From Spirochaetales bacterium (GTDB lineage Bacteria; Spirochaetota; Spirochaetia; DSM-2461), in contig JAQQAM010000208.1 of assembly GCA_028532905.1 (NCBI GenBank), forward strand, positions 1 to 35,542: a stretch of 35,542 nt of DNA, given 5' to 3'. A program made the position numbers and the translations under genes. Of this stretch, positions 15,645-25,927 are shown piece by piece. Below the pieces are notes generated by a model that worked only from the letters and a program-made list of their open reading frames with translations, searched no databases and was not told where the DNA came from. Within the stretch, counting starts at the first letter, position 1. Each line of letters opens with the position of its first letter.

Positions 15645-15673
15645 GATATAAAGTATGTTTCCCGAAAAATCAA
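15645..15673 (-). promoter_or_regulatory. Promoter for the ankyrin-repeat gene
   Basis: On the minus strand TTGATT and TATATC are separated by 17 bp, eight bases before the start codon of the ankyrin gene. The leader would be very short. Each box matches four of six consensus positions. Confidence 0.45.
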
Positions 15674-15675
15674 GG

Positions 15676-15704
15676 TTTTCCAGCTTTCTGCTTACCACTA
15701 TAAT
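15676..15704 (+). promoter_or_regulatory. Promoter for birA with near-leaderless start
   Basis: A perfect TATAAT lies at 15699-15704 with a weak -35 (TTTTCC) 17 bp upstream. Transcription would start about two bases before the birA ATG at 15713. No Shine-Dalgarno sequence is present before that ATG. Confidence 0.5.
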
Positions 15705-15712
15705 CTCTTGTA

Positions 15713-16459
15713 ATGACTATTCAAGATATTAGAAATCCCTTCGGGGAAGATGTTTTCTTTATAAATGAAACAGAATCCACAATGAAGGATGCAGCCGCTC
15801 TGGATAAATGGGCTCACGGGACAGTTGTACAGGCTGGGTATCAGAAGAGCGGCAGGGGCCGCGGATTAAACAGAACCTGGGAATCGGCAAAAGGGGAGAA
15901 TCTCCTTTTTACCATCTGTCTAGATCCTGACAGAATTAACCATCCCCTGATGCGCATCCCTCTGATTTCCGGTATGGCTCTGGCGGAATGCCTGAAAGAG
16001 ACATTTGATTGTAAGGTGTCTCTGAAATGGCCCAATGATGTTCTGGTGTCTGAGAAGAAAGTTGCCGGGATTCTCTGTGAATACAGATCGGGTAAACTCC
16101 TTCTTGGTGTCGGTGTGAACTGTCTGCAGAAATCTTTTCCTGATGAAATCTCGAATAAAACAACGTCCCTGGTTCTGGAGGGGGCTGTCCACTGCAGTCC
16201 CGCTGAGATCCTTGAACTCTATCTGCAATACCTGAAGGACAGCCTAGAAACAGAAGGATGGAAGGAAAAAGCTCTTTCTTTTCTATATAAGCTGGAAGAG
16301 ACTGTCCTGATCAGCGAGGGGACTCCCGAAAATGAGACGATTGTTGAAATTAAAATTATGGGATTAAGTGATGAGGGATTTCTGATTGTAAAAGATGTTG
16401 AACAGGGAAGAATCCGCCTGATTTCAGCCGGTGAAATCCGCTTCCTGCCTTTTCGATAG
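15713..16459 (+). CDS. birA: Biotin-[acetyl-CoA-carboxylase] ligase, no DNA-binding domain
   Basis: It activates biotin with ATP and attaches it to a lysine of biotin-dependent carboxylases. The 248-residue protein starts directly with the catalytic domain: ETESTMKDA (19-27), the biotinyl-AMP loop GRGRGLNRTW (47-56), KWPNDVLV (105-112) with KVAGILCE (116-123), GVGVNC (132-137) and a small C-terminal SH3-like domain. The N-terminal helix-turn-helix of bifunctional BirA repressors is missing, so it is an enzyme only. The ATG lacks a ribosome-binding site and is probably at or near the mRNA 5' end. No carboxylase genes are in the window. Confidence 0.94.
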   Translation: MTIQDIRNPFGEDVFFINETESTMKDAAALDKWAHGTVVQAGYQKSGRGRGLNRTWESAKGENLLFTICLDPDRINHPLMRIPLISGMALAECLKETFDCKVSLKWPNDVLVSEKKVAGILCEYRSGKLLLGVGVNCLQKSFPDEISNKTTSLVLEGAVHCSPAEILELYLQYLKDSLETEGWKEKALSFLYKLEETVLISEGTPENETIVEIKIMGLSDEGFLIVKDVEQGRIRLISAGEIRFLPFR

Positions 16460-16488
16460 TTTTTCCTTATGAATTAGTAAAATATTTC

Positions 16489-18230
<1,742 letters not shown>

Positions 18231-18256
18231 TCATTCCCCTGTCCCCGATACAGGAG

Positions 18257-18285
18257 GAGGGAGGCGTAAGCTTCCCTCTTTTTTT
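18257..18285 (+). terminator. Terminator of groEL
   Basis: GAGGGAGGC pairs with GCTTCCCTC (one G-T pair) across a GTAA loop, followed by seven T. It starts 26 bases after the groEL stop. Confidence 0.93.
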
Positions 18286-18286
18286 G

Positions 18287-18309
18287 GTATCCGGAAAATG
18301 AGCGGATAC
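18287..18309. other. Inverted repeat upstream of small unknown gene
   Basis: Perfect 7-bp arms GTATCCG and CGGATAC are separated by 9 bp, directly after the groEL terminator and about 70 bases before the next gene. It has no T-run. It could be an operator for the downstream gene. The sequence is not CIRCE. Confidence 0.35.
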
Positions 18310-18376
18310 ACAATTACAATACAGGAATAAAACTGGTCTGGAAGAACAGGTTTATCAGGAATACAGGAGACTGTTT

Positions 18377-18664
18377 ATGAAAAAGGATGATTTTGTCAGT
18401 ACCATCGGATACAGCGGAATATCTGCTATCTGTGACAAGAAACTGCAGAAACCGGGGACGCCCGTAGAAGCATTGCTGGAGAAAGGACTGTTTAAAGCCG
18501 CTTTCAGCAAAGCTCTTTACGAGGACAATACGGCTGATCAGGAAAAAGTCCTTGAATCCTATAACAGACAAAGCGGTTCACAGTATAAATCAATTGATGA
18601 GCTGAAACGCCTGTTTGGTGTTTTCCGGGTGCCCGATAAAATCACCAAAGTCAAACGGATCTGA
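18377..18664 (+). CDS. Small hypothetical protein (95 aa)
   Basis: I do not recognise this 95-residue basic protein. It has no signal peptide or membrane segment. The sequence contains a Cys at 19, repeated short helices (GTPVEALLEKGLFKAAFSKA, 27-46) and a basic C-terminus (VPDKITKVKRI). Gene support comes from a good ribosome site (AGGAG, 7 bases before ATG), normal codon use and isolation between the groEL terminator and the yajC promoter. It could be a cytoplasmic regulatory or accessory factor, but nothing in the sequence shows which. Confidence 0.7.
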   Translation: MKKDDFVSTIGYSGISAICDKKLQKPGTPVEALLEKGLFKAAFSKALYEDNTADQEKVLESYNRQSGSQYKSIDELKRLFGVFRVPDKITKVKRI

Positions 18665-18671
18665 TTGATTC

Positions 18672-18699
18672 TTGACGACTCCTGATTTTCTGTGCTAGT
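18672..18699 (+). promoter_or_regulatory. Candidate promoter for yajC-secD-secF
   Basis: A good -35 box TTGACG is followed after 16 bp by a weak -10 (GCTAGT) in a TGTGCTAGTT context, about 37 bases upstream of yajC. Confidence 0.35.
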
Positions 18700-18735
18700 T
18701 TTACCCAATATTTTATAAATCCGAGGATACATAAT

Positions 18736-19104
18736 ATGGAATTTTTAAGTCTGGCTCTCTTAATGGGCATGCCGGCCGGCGGAGGCGCTTCTTCTTCCGG
18801 CTCCATGACCACGAGCCTGGTTACCTTTGCACTGGTAATCGGAATTTTCTATTTTCTTATTATCAGACCCCAGAATAAGAAACAGAAAGAAACTAAAGCC
18901 ATGATCGATGCTGTCAAAAAGAATGATAAAATCGTTACCATCGGCGGTATCAGGGGTACTGTTCATTCAGTTAAAGAGGAAACAGTCATTGTCAAGGTTG
19001 ATGATGAATGCAAAATGGAATTCAACAAGTCTGCCATTTCCACTGTACTGAATGTCTCCGCTGAGAACAAAAAAGACAGCAAAGAAAGCAAAGAAAAAAA
19101 ATAA
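18736..19104 (+). CDS. yajC: Preprotein translocase accessory subunit YajC
   Basis: YajC is a small single-pass inner-membrane protein that associates with SecDF. The 122-residue protein has a Gly/Ser-rich N-terminus, one membrane helix (about 27-44), then the conserved RPQNKKQKETKAMIDAVKKN and a soluble domain (DKIVTIGGIRGTVHSVKEET then VIVKVD), and it ends in a lysine-rich tail. GAGGA precedes the ATG. secD follows after 18 bases, the classic yajC-secD-secF order. Confidence 0.95.
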   Translation: MEFLSLALLMGMPAGGGASSSGSMTTSLVTFALVIGIFYFLIIRPQNKKQKETKAMIDAVKKNDKIVTIGGIRGTVHSVKEETVIVKVDDECKMEFNKSAISTVLNVSAENKKDSKESKEKK

Positions 19105-19122
19105 CATCTACCGGAGAATTTA

Positions 19123-20847
19123 ATGAATAAGCGATTGAGATTCATCGTTGTTCTTTTCTTTCTGGGATTAGGTGCGTACTTTCTGTACCCCACGGTACAG
19201 TGGTATTTCAACACCTCCGAAGAAAAGAAAGTCCTTGCTAACGGCTCCAAGGAACAGATCAGAAATTATGCCAAAGTTGAAGCGTCTGAAGACCTCGACA
19301 CATTGGTAGAGCTCGTAAAGGAAAGTCCCGATGCGGAATTTCCTGCAGATATCGATTTTCTTGTATCAGTTGCCAAAGACAACTATAAACTTGAAAAACG
19401 TGATATGCCCGATTCATGGACTGTAAAAACTGTTCTGGCGGGATTTCAATCTGGAAATGAAGTATACAGTGCTCTGGAAAGTTACTACAGAGATGATATT
19501 CTCGGCCTGAAAGAAATGAAAAACCGGACACTGCTGCTCGGTCTTGACCTTTCCGGCGGTATGAGTGTTGTTGTAGAAGCGGATCAGGACAGTCTGGAAG
19601 ACAGACTGGGCAGAGCTCCCACTGATGATGACATGCAGGAAGCCCTAACACTGGCCATGGAGATTCTGAACAACAGAATCGATACATTCGGTGTAACAGA
19701 ACCTCAGATCAGAAAACAGGCCAACAACCAGATTCTTATTGAGATCCCCGGTGAAGTGGATCCCGAGAGAGTCAATTCCTTTCTTATGGGAAAGGGAAGC
19801 CTGAACTTCCATATTGTGGATGATGCGGCAACTACCCGTATGACTCAGTATGCCATGCAGAATCCCGGTGAAACCTTTGAAAACGGCAGACCCGCTGATC
19901 CCGATGTTCTGGAAGCGGGACTCCTTGTGTACGGCCACTACAAAAAAGACAGTTACGGAATCGATCAGTTCCAGAGATATGTTGTTATTTCTGATGAAGT
20001 CGGTCTGGACGGTCAGTATATTGAACAGGCCAATGTGATTGCCGATCAGGTTACCGGACAGCCCAATGTTATTTTTAACCTGTCCGGAGAAGGCGGAGAA
20101 ATCTTCTACAAGTTCACTTCAGACAATACAAACAGAACTCTTGCTGTTGTAATGGACAACAAAGTAAAAGCGGCTGCCCGTATTTCTGAACCTATCAGAG
20201 ATTCAGTAAGAATCACCGGCTTTGACTCGGATGAAGCCAATGACCTTGCTCTGGTTCTCAGAACGGCTGCCCTTCCTGTTGATCTTGAAGTAACCAATGA
20301 AACAGCAGTGGGTGCCTCTCTGGGTAGCGATGCTATTGCAGCAGGACTTAATGCTATCCTCTATGGTTTCATTGCCGTTTTCGTCTTTATGATTCTCTAC
20401 TACAAGAGCGCCGGTATCATTGCTTCTGTTGCTTTGATTCTGAACCTTGTATTTATTATGGCGATCCTCTCTTCCTTTAACATGACACTCACCATGACCA
20501 GTATTGCAGGTATCATCCTCAATGTGGGTATGGCTGTGGATGCCAATGTAATTATCTTTGAGTGTATCAAAGAGGAACTGAGACTGGGTAAATCCAGAGC
20601 CGCTGCCGTTGAAGCCGGATTCAAAAAGGCTTTCTGGACAGTTATGGATGCCAACATTACTACATTTATTGCTGCCATTTTTCTTTCTCAGCTCGGGAAG
20701 GGACCCATCCAGGGATTCGCAGTAACCCTGGCTGTCGGTATAGTTTGTTCACTCTTTACAGCTATTTTCGTGTCCCGTCTTATCTTTGACTTCGGTACAG
20801 AAGTTCTCAAGAAAGACAAAGTCAGCATTGCCTGGGGGCTTAAATAA
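19123..20847 (+). CDS. secD: Protein translocase subunit SecD
   Basis: With SecF it uses the ion gradient to pull secreted proteins into the periplasm. The 574-residue protein has membrane helix 1 (about 7-24), the LGLDLSGGM motif (139-147), periplasmic P1 with NNRIDTFGVTEPQIRKQ, and the C-terminal five-helix bundle with the GAILNVGMAVDANVIIFECI-type segment (here GIILNVGMAVDANVIIFE). Unlike the Escherichia coli protein, about 110 extra residues lie between helix 1 and the LGLDLSGG motif. The ATG has GGAG 6 bases upstream. The stop overlaps the secF ATG by one base. Confidence 0.97.
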   Translation: MNKRLRFIVVLFFLGLGAYFLYPTVQWYFNTSEEKKVLANGSKEQIRNYAKVEASEDLDTLVELVKESPDAEFPADIDFLVSVAKDNYKLEKRDMPDSWTVKTVLAGFQSGNEVYSALESYYRDDILGLKEMKNRTLLLGLDLSGGMSVVVEADQDSLEDRLGRAPTDDDMQEALTLAMEILNNRIDTFGVTEPQIRKQANNQILIEIPGEVDPERVNSFLMGKGSLNFHIVDDAATTRMTQYAMQNPGETFENGRPADPDVLEAGLLVYGHYKKDSYGIDQFQRYVVISDEVGLDGQYIEQANVIADQVTGQPNVIFNLSGEGGEIFYKFTSDNTNRTLAVVMDNKVKAAARISEPIRDSVRITGFDSDEANDLALVLRTAALPVDLEVTNETAVGASLGSDAIAAGLNAILYGFIAVFVFMILYYKSAGIIASVALILNLVFIMAILSSFNMTLTMTSIAGIILNVGMAVDANVIIFECIKEELRLGKSRAAAVEAGFKKAFWTVMDANITTFIAAIFLSQLGKGPIQGFAVTLAVGIVCSLFTAIFVSRLIFDFGTEVLKKDKVSIAWGLK

Positions 20848-21905
20848 TGGAAAAAGTGATTAACTTTACAAAAAGCAGATTTATCTTTCTGACTGTTTCA
20901 GTCGTGCTTATCATTGCTTTCTGGGCTGGAACATTTGCCCAGGGCGGATTTAACTTCGGTATCGATTTTCGTGCCGGTCTCAGCCAGAGGGTCAGCCTCT
21001 CTTCTGAAGCGTCTATCGCCGAAGTGAAAGATGCTCTGGACGGGATTGCCGCTCTTCAGGTTCAGACTGTAGGCGGAAGCGACTCCAACGATTATATGAT
21101 CCGAGTGGGTGTGGATGAAAGTGTCAAGGATTTTCAGGACGTTACAGAACGCCTGATCAAGGAAAGACTGACCGATGCCTTCGGTTCTGTGACTGTTCAG
21201 TCAACAGAATTTGTAGGTGCCCGTTTCGCGTCCAACCTGTCCAGCCAGACTGTTTTCCTGACCCTGGTGGCCATGGCACTGATTCTGATCTACATCTGGT
21301 TCCGCTTTAAGCTGAACTATGCGGTATCCGCCATTGTGGCGATTATCCATGACGTTCTGTTCCTGATGGGTTTTATCGGTGTCATGCAGCTTGAGTTCTC
21401 CACAGCAACCATAGCGGCCGTACTGACCATCATCGGTTACTCACTGAACGATACAATCGTTATCTTTGACAGAATCAGAGAGAACACCAGACTGGTTAAG
21501 GATAAGACTTTCAAGGATGTTATCAATATTTCTGTAACACAGTCTCTGTCCAGAACACTGATTACATCTGCAACCACTTTAGTTGCGGTTCTGTTTATCT
21601 TTGTTATCGGTACAGGAACAATACAGACCTTTGCCTTGAGTCTGATTGTAGGTGTCCTTGTGGGTACTTATTCCTCAATTTATATCGCTTCCACAGTTCT
21701 TCTGGGATGGCATGATTCTGCGGCTAAAAAAATCAAGGCCAAAGTGACTGCTGCTCCCAAAGCAGAGGAAGAGAAAAAGGTTGAAGCTCCCAAGCCTGCA
21801 GCTGCCAAAAAAGCGGCTCCTGTTGTAAAGCAGAGTGCTGAAGAGATTGCTGAAGCAACAGCCAAAAAGAAAAAAAGCAAAGAAAAGAAGAAGAAAAAAA
21901 AGTAA
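20847..21905 (+). CDS. secF: Protein translocase subunit SecF with lysine-rich tail
   Basis: The partner of SecD, 352 residues, has an N-terminal helix, the FGIDFRAGLSQRV segment (about 31-43), a periplasmic domain and a five-helix bundle with GYSLNDTIVIFDRIREN. After the last helix comes a cytoplasmic tail (287-352) rich in Lys, Ala and Glu, ending KKKKSKEKKKKKK. The tail is absent from the Escherichia coli protein as I recall it. It might contact the ribosome, SecA or anionic lipid, but that is inference. Translation is coupled to secD by a TAATG overlap. Confidence 0.97.
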   Translation: MEKVINFTKSRFIFLTVSVVLIIAFWAGTFAQGGFNFGIDFRAGLSQRVSLSSEASIAEVKDALDGIAALQVQTVGGSDSNDYMIRVGVDESVKDFQDVTERLIKERLTDAFGSVTVQSTEFVGARFASNLSSQTVFLTLVAMALILIYIWFRFKLNYAVSAIVAIIHDVLFLMGFIGVMQLEFSTATIAAVLTIIGYSLNDTIVIFDRIRENTRLVKDKTFKDVINISVTQSLSRTLITSATTLVAVLFIFVIGTGTIQTFALSLIVGVLVGTYSSIYIASTVLLGWHDSAAKKIKAKVTAAPKAEEEKKVEAPKPAAAKKAAPVVKQSAEEIAEATAKKKKSKEKKKKKK

Positions 21906-21929
21906 TCTGATTTTTATTTGACTTTTCTA

Positions 21930-21964
21930 CAGGAAACAGCTCCCCGGCGGAGCTGTTTCTGTTT
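21930..21964 (+). terminator. Probable terminator of yajC-secDF
   Basis: GAAACAGCTC pairs with GAGCTGTTTC around a small GC-rich loop, with a CAG/CTG extension outside a single bulge. Only three T follow at once, then AT-rich sequence, so it is a moderate terminator. Confidence 0.65.
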
Positions 21965-21998
21965 ATAATTGTTTTGAAGATTTTACTTGAAAATATTT

Positions 21999-22017
21999 CA
22001 GCTCAAACTTAGAGCTG
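21999..22017. promoter_or_regulatory. Inverted repeat upstream of the nitroreductase gene
   Basis: Perfect 6-bp arms CAGCTC and GAGCTG flank 7 bases, 33 bases upstream of the start codon. It is either an operator or a leader hairpin. Confidence 0.3.
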
Positions 22018-22050
22018 GCATATATGAATTAAACCAGTTAAGGAGTTTTT

Positions 22051-22626
22051 ATGAGTTTTTTGGATCTTGTCATTAAAACCAGGAGCTGCCGCAGATTTGA
22101 TCAGAAGCCACTTCCCGAAGGATTTCTGGAAACCCTGGTGAAAATCGCTGCCGTGTGTCCTTCCGGGAAAAATCAGCAGCCTTTGAAGTATATAACCATT
22201 GACGATCAGGATTTTATGAAGAAACTGTATCCCAGCCTCCGTTGGGCCGGAGCTCTCACAGACTGGGACGGTCCGGAGGAGCATGAGAGGCCCACAGGGT
22301 ATGTTGCTTTCGTTCTGGACAGGAATATCAGCAAGTCTGCCGGTCAGGATGTGGGCATTGTTGCCCAGACTATGCAGCTGGCCGCAATGGAGCAGGGCAT
22401 AGCCTCCTGTATGATCGGAGCTTACATTAAACCGGAAGTCACGGACGTTCTTTCTCTGGATGACTCCAAGGAGATTATGCTGATCCTGGCATTGGGATAC
22501 CCTGCTGAAGAAAGGGTTCTGGTGGATGTGGAAGATGAAGGAATAACCGCTTATTACAGGGATGAAAAGGGAGTTCATTATATTCCGAAAAGAACACCCG
22601 AAACCCTTTTACTGCGTCATATTTAA
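22051..22626 (+). CDS. Nitroreductase-family flavoprotein
   Basis: The 191-residue protein has the family start (KTRSCRRFDQKPLPEGFLE, FMN-phosphate-binding Arg/Ser), CPSGKNQQPLKY (FMN contact), the helix DVGIVAQTMQLAAMEQGIAS and the LILALGYPAEE segment near the end. Such proteins bind FMN, use NAD(P)H and reduce nitro compounds, quinones or enones. The natural substrate cannot be read from the sequence. AAGGAG lies 5 bases before ATG. It is transcribed alone and converges on a flavin split-barrel gene. Confidence 0.9.
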   Translation: MSFLDLVIKTRSCRRFDQKPLPEGFLETLVKIAAVCPSGKNQQPLKYITIDDQDFMKKLYPSLRWAGALTDWDGPEEHERPTGYVAFVLDRNISKSAGQDVGIVAQTMQLAAMEQGIASCMIGAYIKPEVTDVLSLDDSKEIMLILALGYPAEERVLVDVEDEGITAYYRDEKGVHYIPKRTPETLLLRHI

Positions 22627-22631
22627 TACCG

Positions 22632-22653
22632 GTGAGGACAGGGAAGTCCTTAC
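22632..22653. terminator. Hairpin between convergent genes
   Basis: GTGAGGAC pairs with GTCCTTAC (one G-T pair) over a 6-base loop, between and slightly over the two convergent stop codons. It lacks a T-run, so termination is only possible. Confidence 0.35.
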
Positions 22654-23105
22654 ACAGGATTCCTCTTGCCGGTCATCTCATCGATGCTCAGTTTCATAAC
22701 AAGAGCCTCATCACTGCCTGTATTATCGGGTAGGGGGGGCTCTTCTCTATTAATCTGTTTGAAAAGGGTTTCCAGAGCATGCCGTTTCTCATCGGATTTA
22801 TGAATCACTTCCATCAATCCATAATACACCACTGATTTACAGCAGGTTCTGTCTGTTTCGGCATCATACTCATTCTCCAGAATGACAGTTCCGCAGAGAT
22901 AGGGGTTGCTTTTCAGAAAATCCAGTTTTGTACCGCCTCTGGTGCTTTTGAAATAAAGAATGTCTTCCTTTTCATCAAGGCCGTAATTCAGGGTGAGAAT
23001 ATAAGAGTCATTGCCGTCATTCAATGCCAGAGTGGTATATGTGCAATTTGAAAGAAGAGCTCTGAGCTCATTTCTGTCTTCAAAAAAAAATTCTTCGTTC
23101 TGCAT
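22650..23105 (-). CDS. Pyridoxamine-phosphate-oxidase-like flavin split-barrel protein
   Basis: The 151-residue protein has the NimA/PPOX-like pattern: a helical start, then LLSNCTYTTLALNDGNDSYI, the strand pair ILTLNYGLDEKEDILYFKS, TRGGTKLDFLKSNPYLCGTV with the family's cofactor-phosphate residues, and a late YGLMEVIHKSDEKRHALETL segment. Relatives bind FMN, F420 or heme and include nitroimidazole-resistance proteins. Function here is not assignable beyond the fold. It converges with the nitroreductase gene 23 bases away. The two flavin-type genes may be linked by chance. Confidence 0.8.
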   Translation of the reverse strand: MQNEEFFFEDRNELRALLSNCTYTTLALNDGNDSYILTLNYGLDEKEDILYFKSTRGGTKLDFLKSNPYLCGTVILENEYDAETDRTCCKSVVYYGLMEVIHKSDEKRHALETLFKQINREEPPLPDNTGSDEALVMKLSIDEMTGKRNPV

Positions 23106-23205
23106 AATCTTCAGGTCCGTCCAGGGAACTAAAATATATCATAAAGAGACCGGTGAATAAACATAAAAATCATTGCTCCAAAAGACTATTCCTTTCTTAA
23201 AACAA

Positions 23206-23235
23206 TTGAAACTATGTCTTTATATTTGGTACTAT
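23206..23235 (+). promoter_or_regulatory. Promoter for valS
   Basis: TTGAAA and TACTAT are separated by 18 bp, 28 bases upstream of the valS ATG. The leader is too short for a T-box. Confidence 0.55.
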
Positions 23236-23263
23236 GCACAAAAGATTTTTTTAGGAAGGGCGC

Positions 23264-25909
23264 ATGAAGGCTATTGAACTGGAAAAAACCTATAATCCAG
23301 GTGAATTTGAAGACAGAATCTATACGTATTGGGAAGACGGCGGATATTTCAAACCCGCGGGAGATGACAGCAAAGAGCCCTTCGTCATTGTCATTCCTCC
23401 CCCCAATGTCACAGGTGTTCTTCATATGGGACACGGCCTGAACAACTCTCTCCAGGATATCCTGATCCGTTATCAGAGGATGCAGGGACGTCCCACCCTC
23501 TGGGTTCCAGGAACAGACCATGCCGGTATTGCCACACAGAATGTGGTGGAACGGAAACTGAAAGAGAAGGGACTGGGGCGCCATGACCTGGGCCGTGAAA
23601 AGTTCCTGGAAGAAACTTGGAAAGTAAAAGACGAACATCACAGCATCATCACAAAACAGCTGAAGAAGATCGGAGCCTCCTGTGACTGGTCACGGGAACG
23701 TTTTACCATGGATGAAGGTCTTTCGGGTGCTGTAAGGGAAGTGTTTGTATCCCTGTATGAACGGGGGTTGATCTATAAAGGGGAGTATCTTGTTAACTGG
23801 TGTCCCTCCTGCGGTACCGCTCTGGCGGATGATGAAGTAGATCACGAGGAGGCCAACGGGGCTCTCCATCATGTGAAATATCCTCTCAGTGACGGATCCG
23901 GTCATATTGAAGTGGCCACAACCCGTCCTGAAACCATGTTCGGAGATACAGCCGTTGCCGTACATCCTGATGATGACCGGTACAGGGATCTTGTTGGTAA
24001 AACCCTGGATCTGCCATTAACAGACAAGAAAATTAAAATTATCACAGACAGCTACTGTAATATGGAGTTCGGTTCGGGGGCTGTTAAAATCACTCCGGCC
24101 CATGATCCCAACGACTGGGAGATCGGCAACAGACACAATCTGGAGAGGGTGAACATTCTCAACGGTGACGGAACACTGAATTCCAACGTCCCTGAATCCT
24201 TTGTGGGTATGGATGTGAAAACGGCCCGGAAAGCCACCATTAAAGCCCTGGAAGAGGGGGGCTTTCTGACAAAGATTGAAGACCAGCCTCACCAGGTGGG
24301 CCACTGTTACCGCTGCAGCACAGTCATCGAACCCTATATGTCGGATCAGTGGTTTGTCAGAATGTCAGGGATGGCCGAAAAAGCCCTGAATGCCTGGAAG
24401 GAAGACCGGGTCCGCTTCTACCCCAAAAGATGGGAGAACACCTATACCCACTGGCTGGAAGGCATCAGAGACTGGTGCATCTCCAGACAGCTCTGGTGGG
24501 GCCACAGAATTCCTGCCTGGACCTGCGGAGACTGCGGTGAGATCATGGTGACCAGGGAAGATCCCGAGAGCTGCTCCAAATGCGGAAGTTCCAATATCGA
24601 ACAGGATCCCGATGTTCTGGATACCTGGTTCAGTTCATGGCTCTGGCCCTTTTCCACACTGGGATGGCCCGAAAAAACGGAGGATCTGGATACGTTTTTC
24701 CCCACATCCACTCTGGTCACCGGTTATGATATTATCTTTTTCTGGGTTGCCCGTATGATCATGTCCTCTGAGGAGTTTCTGGGACAGGCTCCTTTCCGGG
24801 ATATTTATATCACACCTCTTGTCCGTGACAAGCAGGGCCGGAAAATGTCCAAGTCTCTGGGGAACGGAATCGATCCACTGGATATTGTAGACCAGTACGG
24901 TGCGGATGCCATGAAATTCACTCTGGCCTACCTCTCGGCACAGGGTCAGGATATTCCCCTTGAAATGGATGACATCAAACTGGGAAGCCGTTTCTGCAAC
25001 AAGGTATGGAATGCCTCCCGTTATATCCTGATGAACCTGGAAGGCCGGGAACTGATGGATATTAAGGATGTAGAGCTGAAAGCTGCGGATAAATGGATCT
25101 ACCACAGACTCAATTCCGCCATTCGGAACGTCAACAAGGCTGTTGAAGCCTATCGTTTTGATGATATGTCCCACTCGGTATACGAGTTCTTCTGGAATGA
25201 TTTCTGCGACTGGTACGTGGAAGCCAGTAAGCTCTATCTCTACAACAAGGATGACAGGGAAAAAGACAGAGCCGTAACCGTACTGCTGGATGTTCTGAAT
25301 AAATCCCTGAGGCTGCTGCATCCCTTTATGTCCTTCCTGACAGAGGAAATTTTTCAGAAACTCCCCGGCGTCAATGAGCCTCTGATTACAGCGGCCTATC
25401 CGGAAGCCGATGATACTCTGGACAACAGTGAGCTTGAAAAACAGTTTACCCAGCTCCAGGATCTGGTTCAGTCAGTCAGAACCTTCCGCTCTGAGTTTAA
25501 TATCCCCCCCGCTAAAGATATTAAAGTCAGAATCAAAACTGATGATCAGGAACTCGCCGGCTTCCTCGCCAGTGAAGGAGCCCTTGTCTCCTCTCTGATC
25601 CACTGTGACGATTTCGGTGTTCTTTCTGACGGAGAGGATGCCATCGGTTCCGTAACGGCTGTCGGGAAAACCTTTGAAGCCTTTCTCTATATAAGAGATA
25701 TGATTGATGTGGACAAGGAGATTGCCAGGCTGACTAAGAATATTGCCAAGAATGAGAAACTCCTTGTGTCAACAGAGAAAAAACTGGGGAATGAGAAGTT
25801 TACATCAAGGGCGCCTGAAGATGTCATAGCCAAGGAAAAAGAGAAACTGGAAGAGTTCAGAAATGCCATTGAAAAAATGAATACCTACCTGAAAGAGCTG
25901 AAAAGCTGA
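23264..25909 (+). CDS. valS: Valyl-tRNA synthetase
   Basis: It charges tRNA-Val and edits mischarged threonine. The 881-residue class I enzyme has PPPNVTGVLHMGHG (HIGH motif HMGH, 54-57), an inserted editing domain with the VATTRPETMFGDTAVAV block, two Cys-pair zinc-type motifs (NWCPSCGTAL and TCGDCG...CSKCG), the KMSKSLGNGIDPLD motif at about 527-540 and a C-terminal anticodon-binding part with a coiled coil (about 810-881) typical of ValS. AGGAAGG precedes the ATG. The gene has its own promoter and ends at a terminator shared with the opposing operon. Confidence 0.98.
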   Translation: MKAIELEKTYNPGEFEDRIYTYWEDGGYFKPAGDDSKEPFVIVIPPPNVTGVLHMGHGLNNSLQDILIRYQRMQGRPTLWVPGTDHAGIATQNVVERKLKEKGLGRHDLGREKFLEETWKVKDEHHSIITKQLKKIGASCDWSRERFTMDEGLSGAVREVFVSLYERGLIYKGEYLVNWCPSCGTALADDEVDHEEANGALHHVKYPLSDGSGHIEVATTRPETMFGDTAVAVHPDDDRYRDLVGKTLDLPLTDKKIKIITDSYCNMEFGSGAVKITPAHDPNDWEIGNRHNLERVNILNGDGTLNSNVPESFVGMDVKTARKATIKALEEGGFLTKIEDQPHQVGHCYRCSTVIEPYMSDQWFVRMSGMAEKALNAWKEDRVRFYPKRWENTYTHWLEGIRDWCISRQLWWGHRIPAWTCGDCGEIMVTREDPESCSKCGSSNIEQDPDVLDTWFSSWLWPFSTLGWPEKTEDLDTFFPTSTLVTGYDIIFFWVARMIMSSEEFLGQAPFRDIYITPLVRDKQGRKMSKSLGNGIDPLDIVDQYGADAMKFTLAYLSAQGQDIPLEMDDIKLGSRFCNKVWNASRYILMNLEGRELMDIKDVELKAADKWIYHRLNSAIRNVNKAVEAYRFDDMSHSVYEFFWNDFCDWYVEASKLYLYNKDDREKDRAVTVLLDVLNKSLRLLHPFMSFLTEEIFQKLPGVNEPLITAAYPEADDTLDNSELEKQFTQLQDLVQSVRTFRSEFNIPPAKDIKVRIKTDDQELAGFLASEGALVSSLIHCDDFGVLSDGEDAIGSVTAVGKTFEAFLYIRDMIDVDKEIARLTKNIAKNEKLLVSTEKKLGNEKFTSRAPEDVIAKEKEKLEEFRNAIEKMNTYLKELKS

Positions 25910-25927
25910 TTGTCAGTCAGGTCTGAC

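Noticed and set aside
23106-23263. T-box riboswitch before valS
   Set aside because: The predicted leader is under 30 bases and has no specifier stem or T-box sequence.
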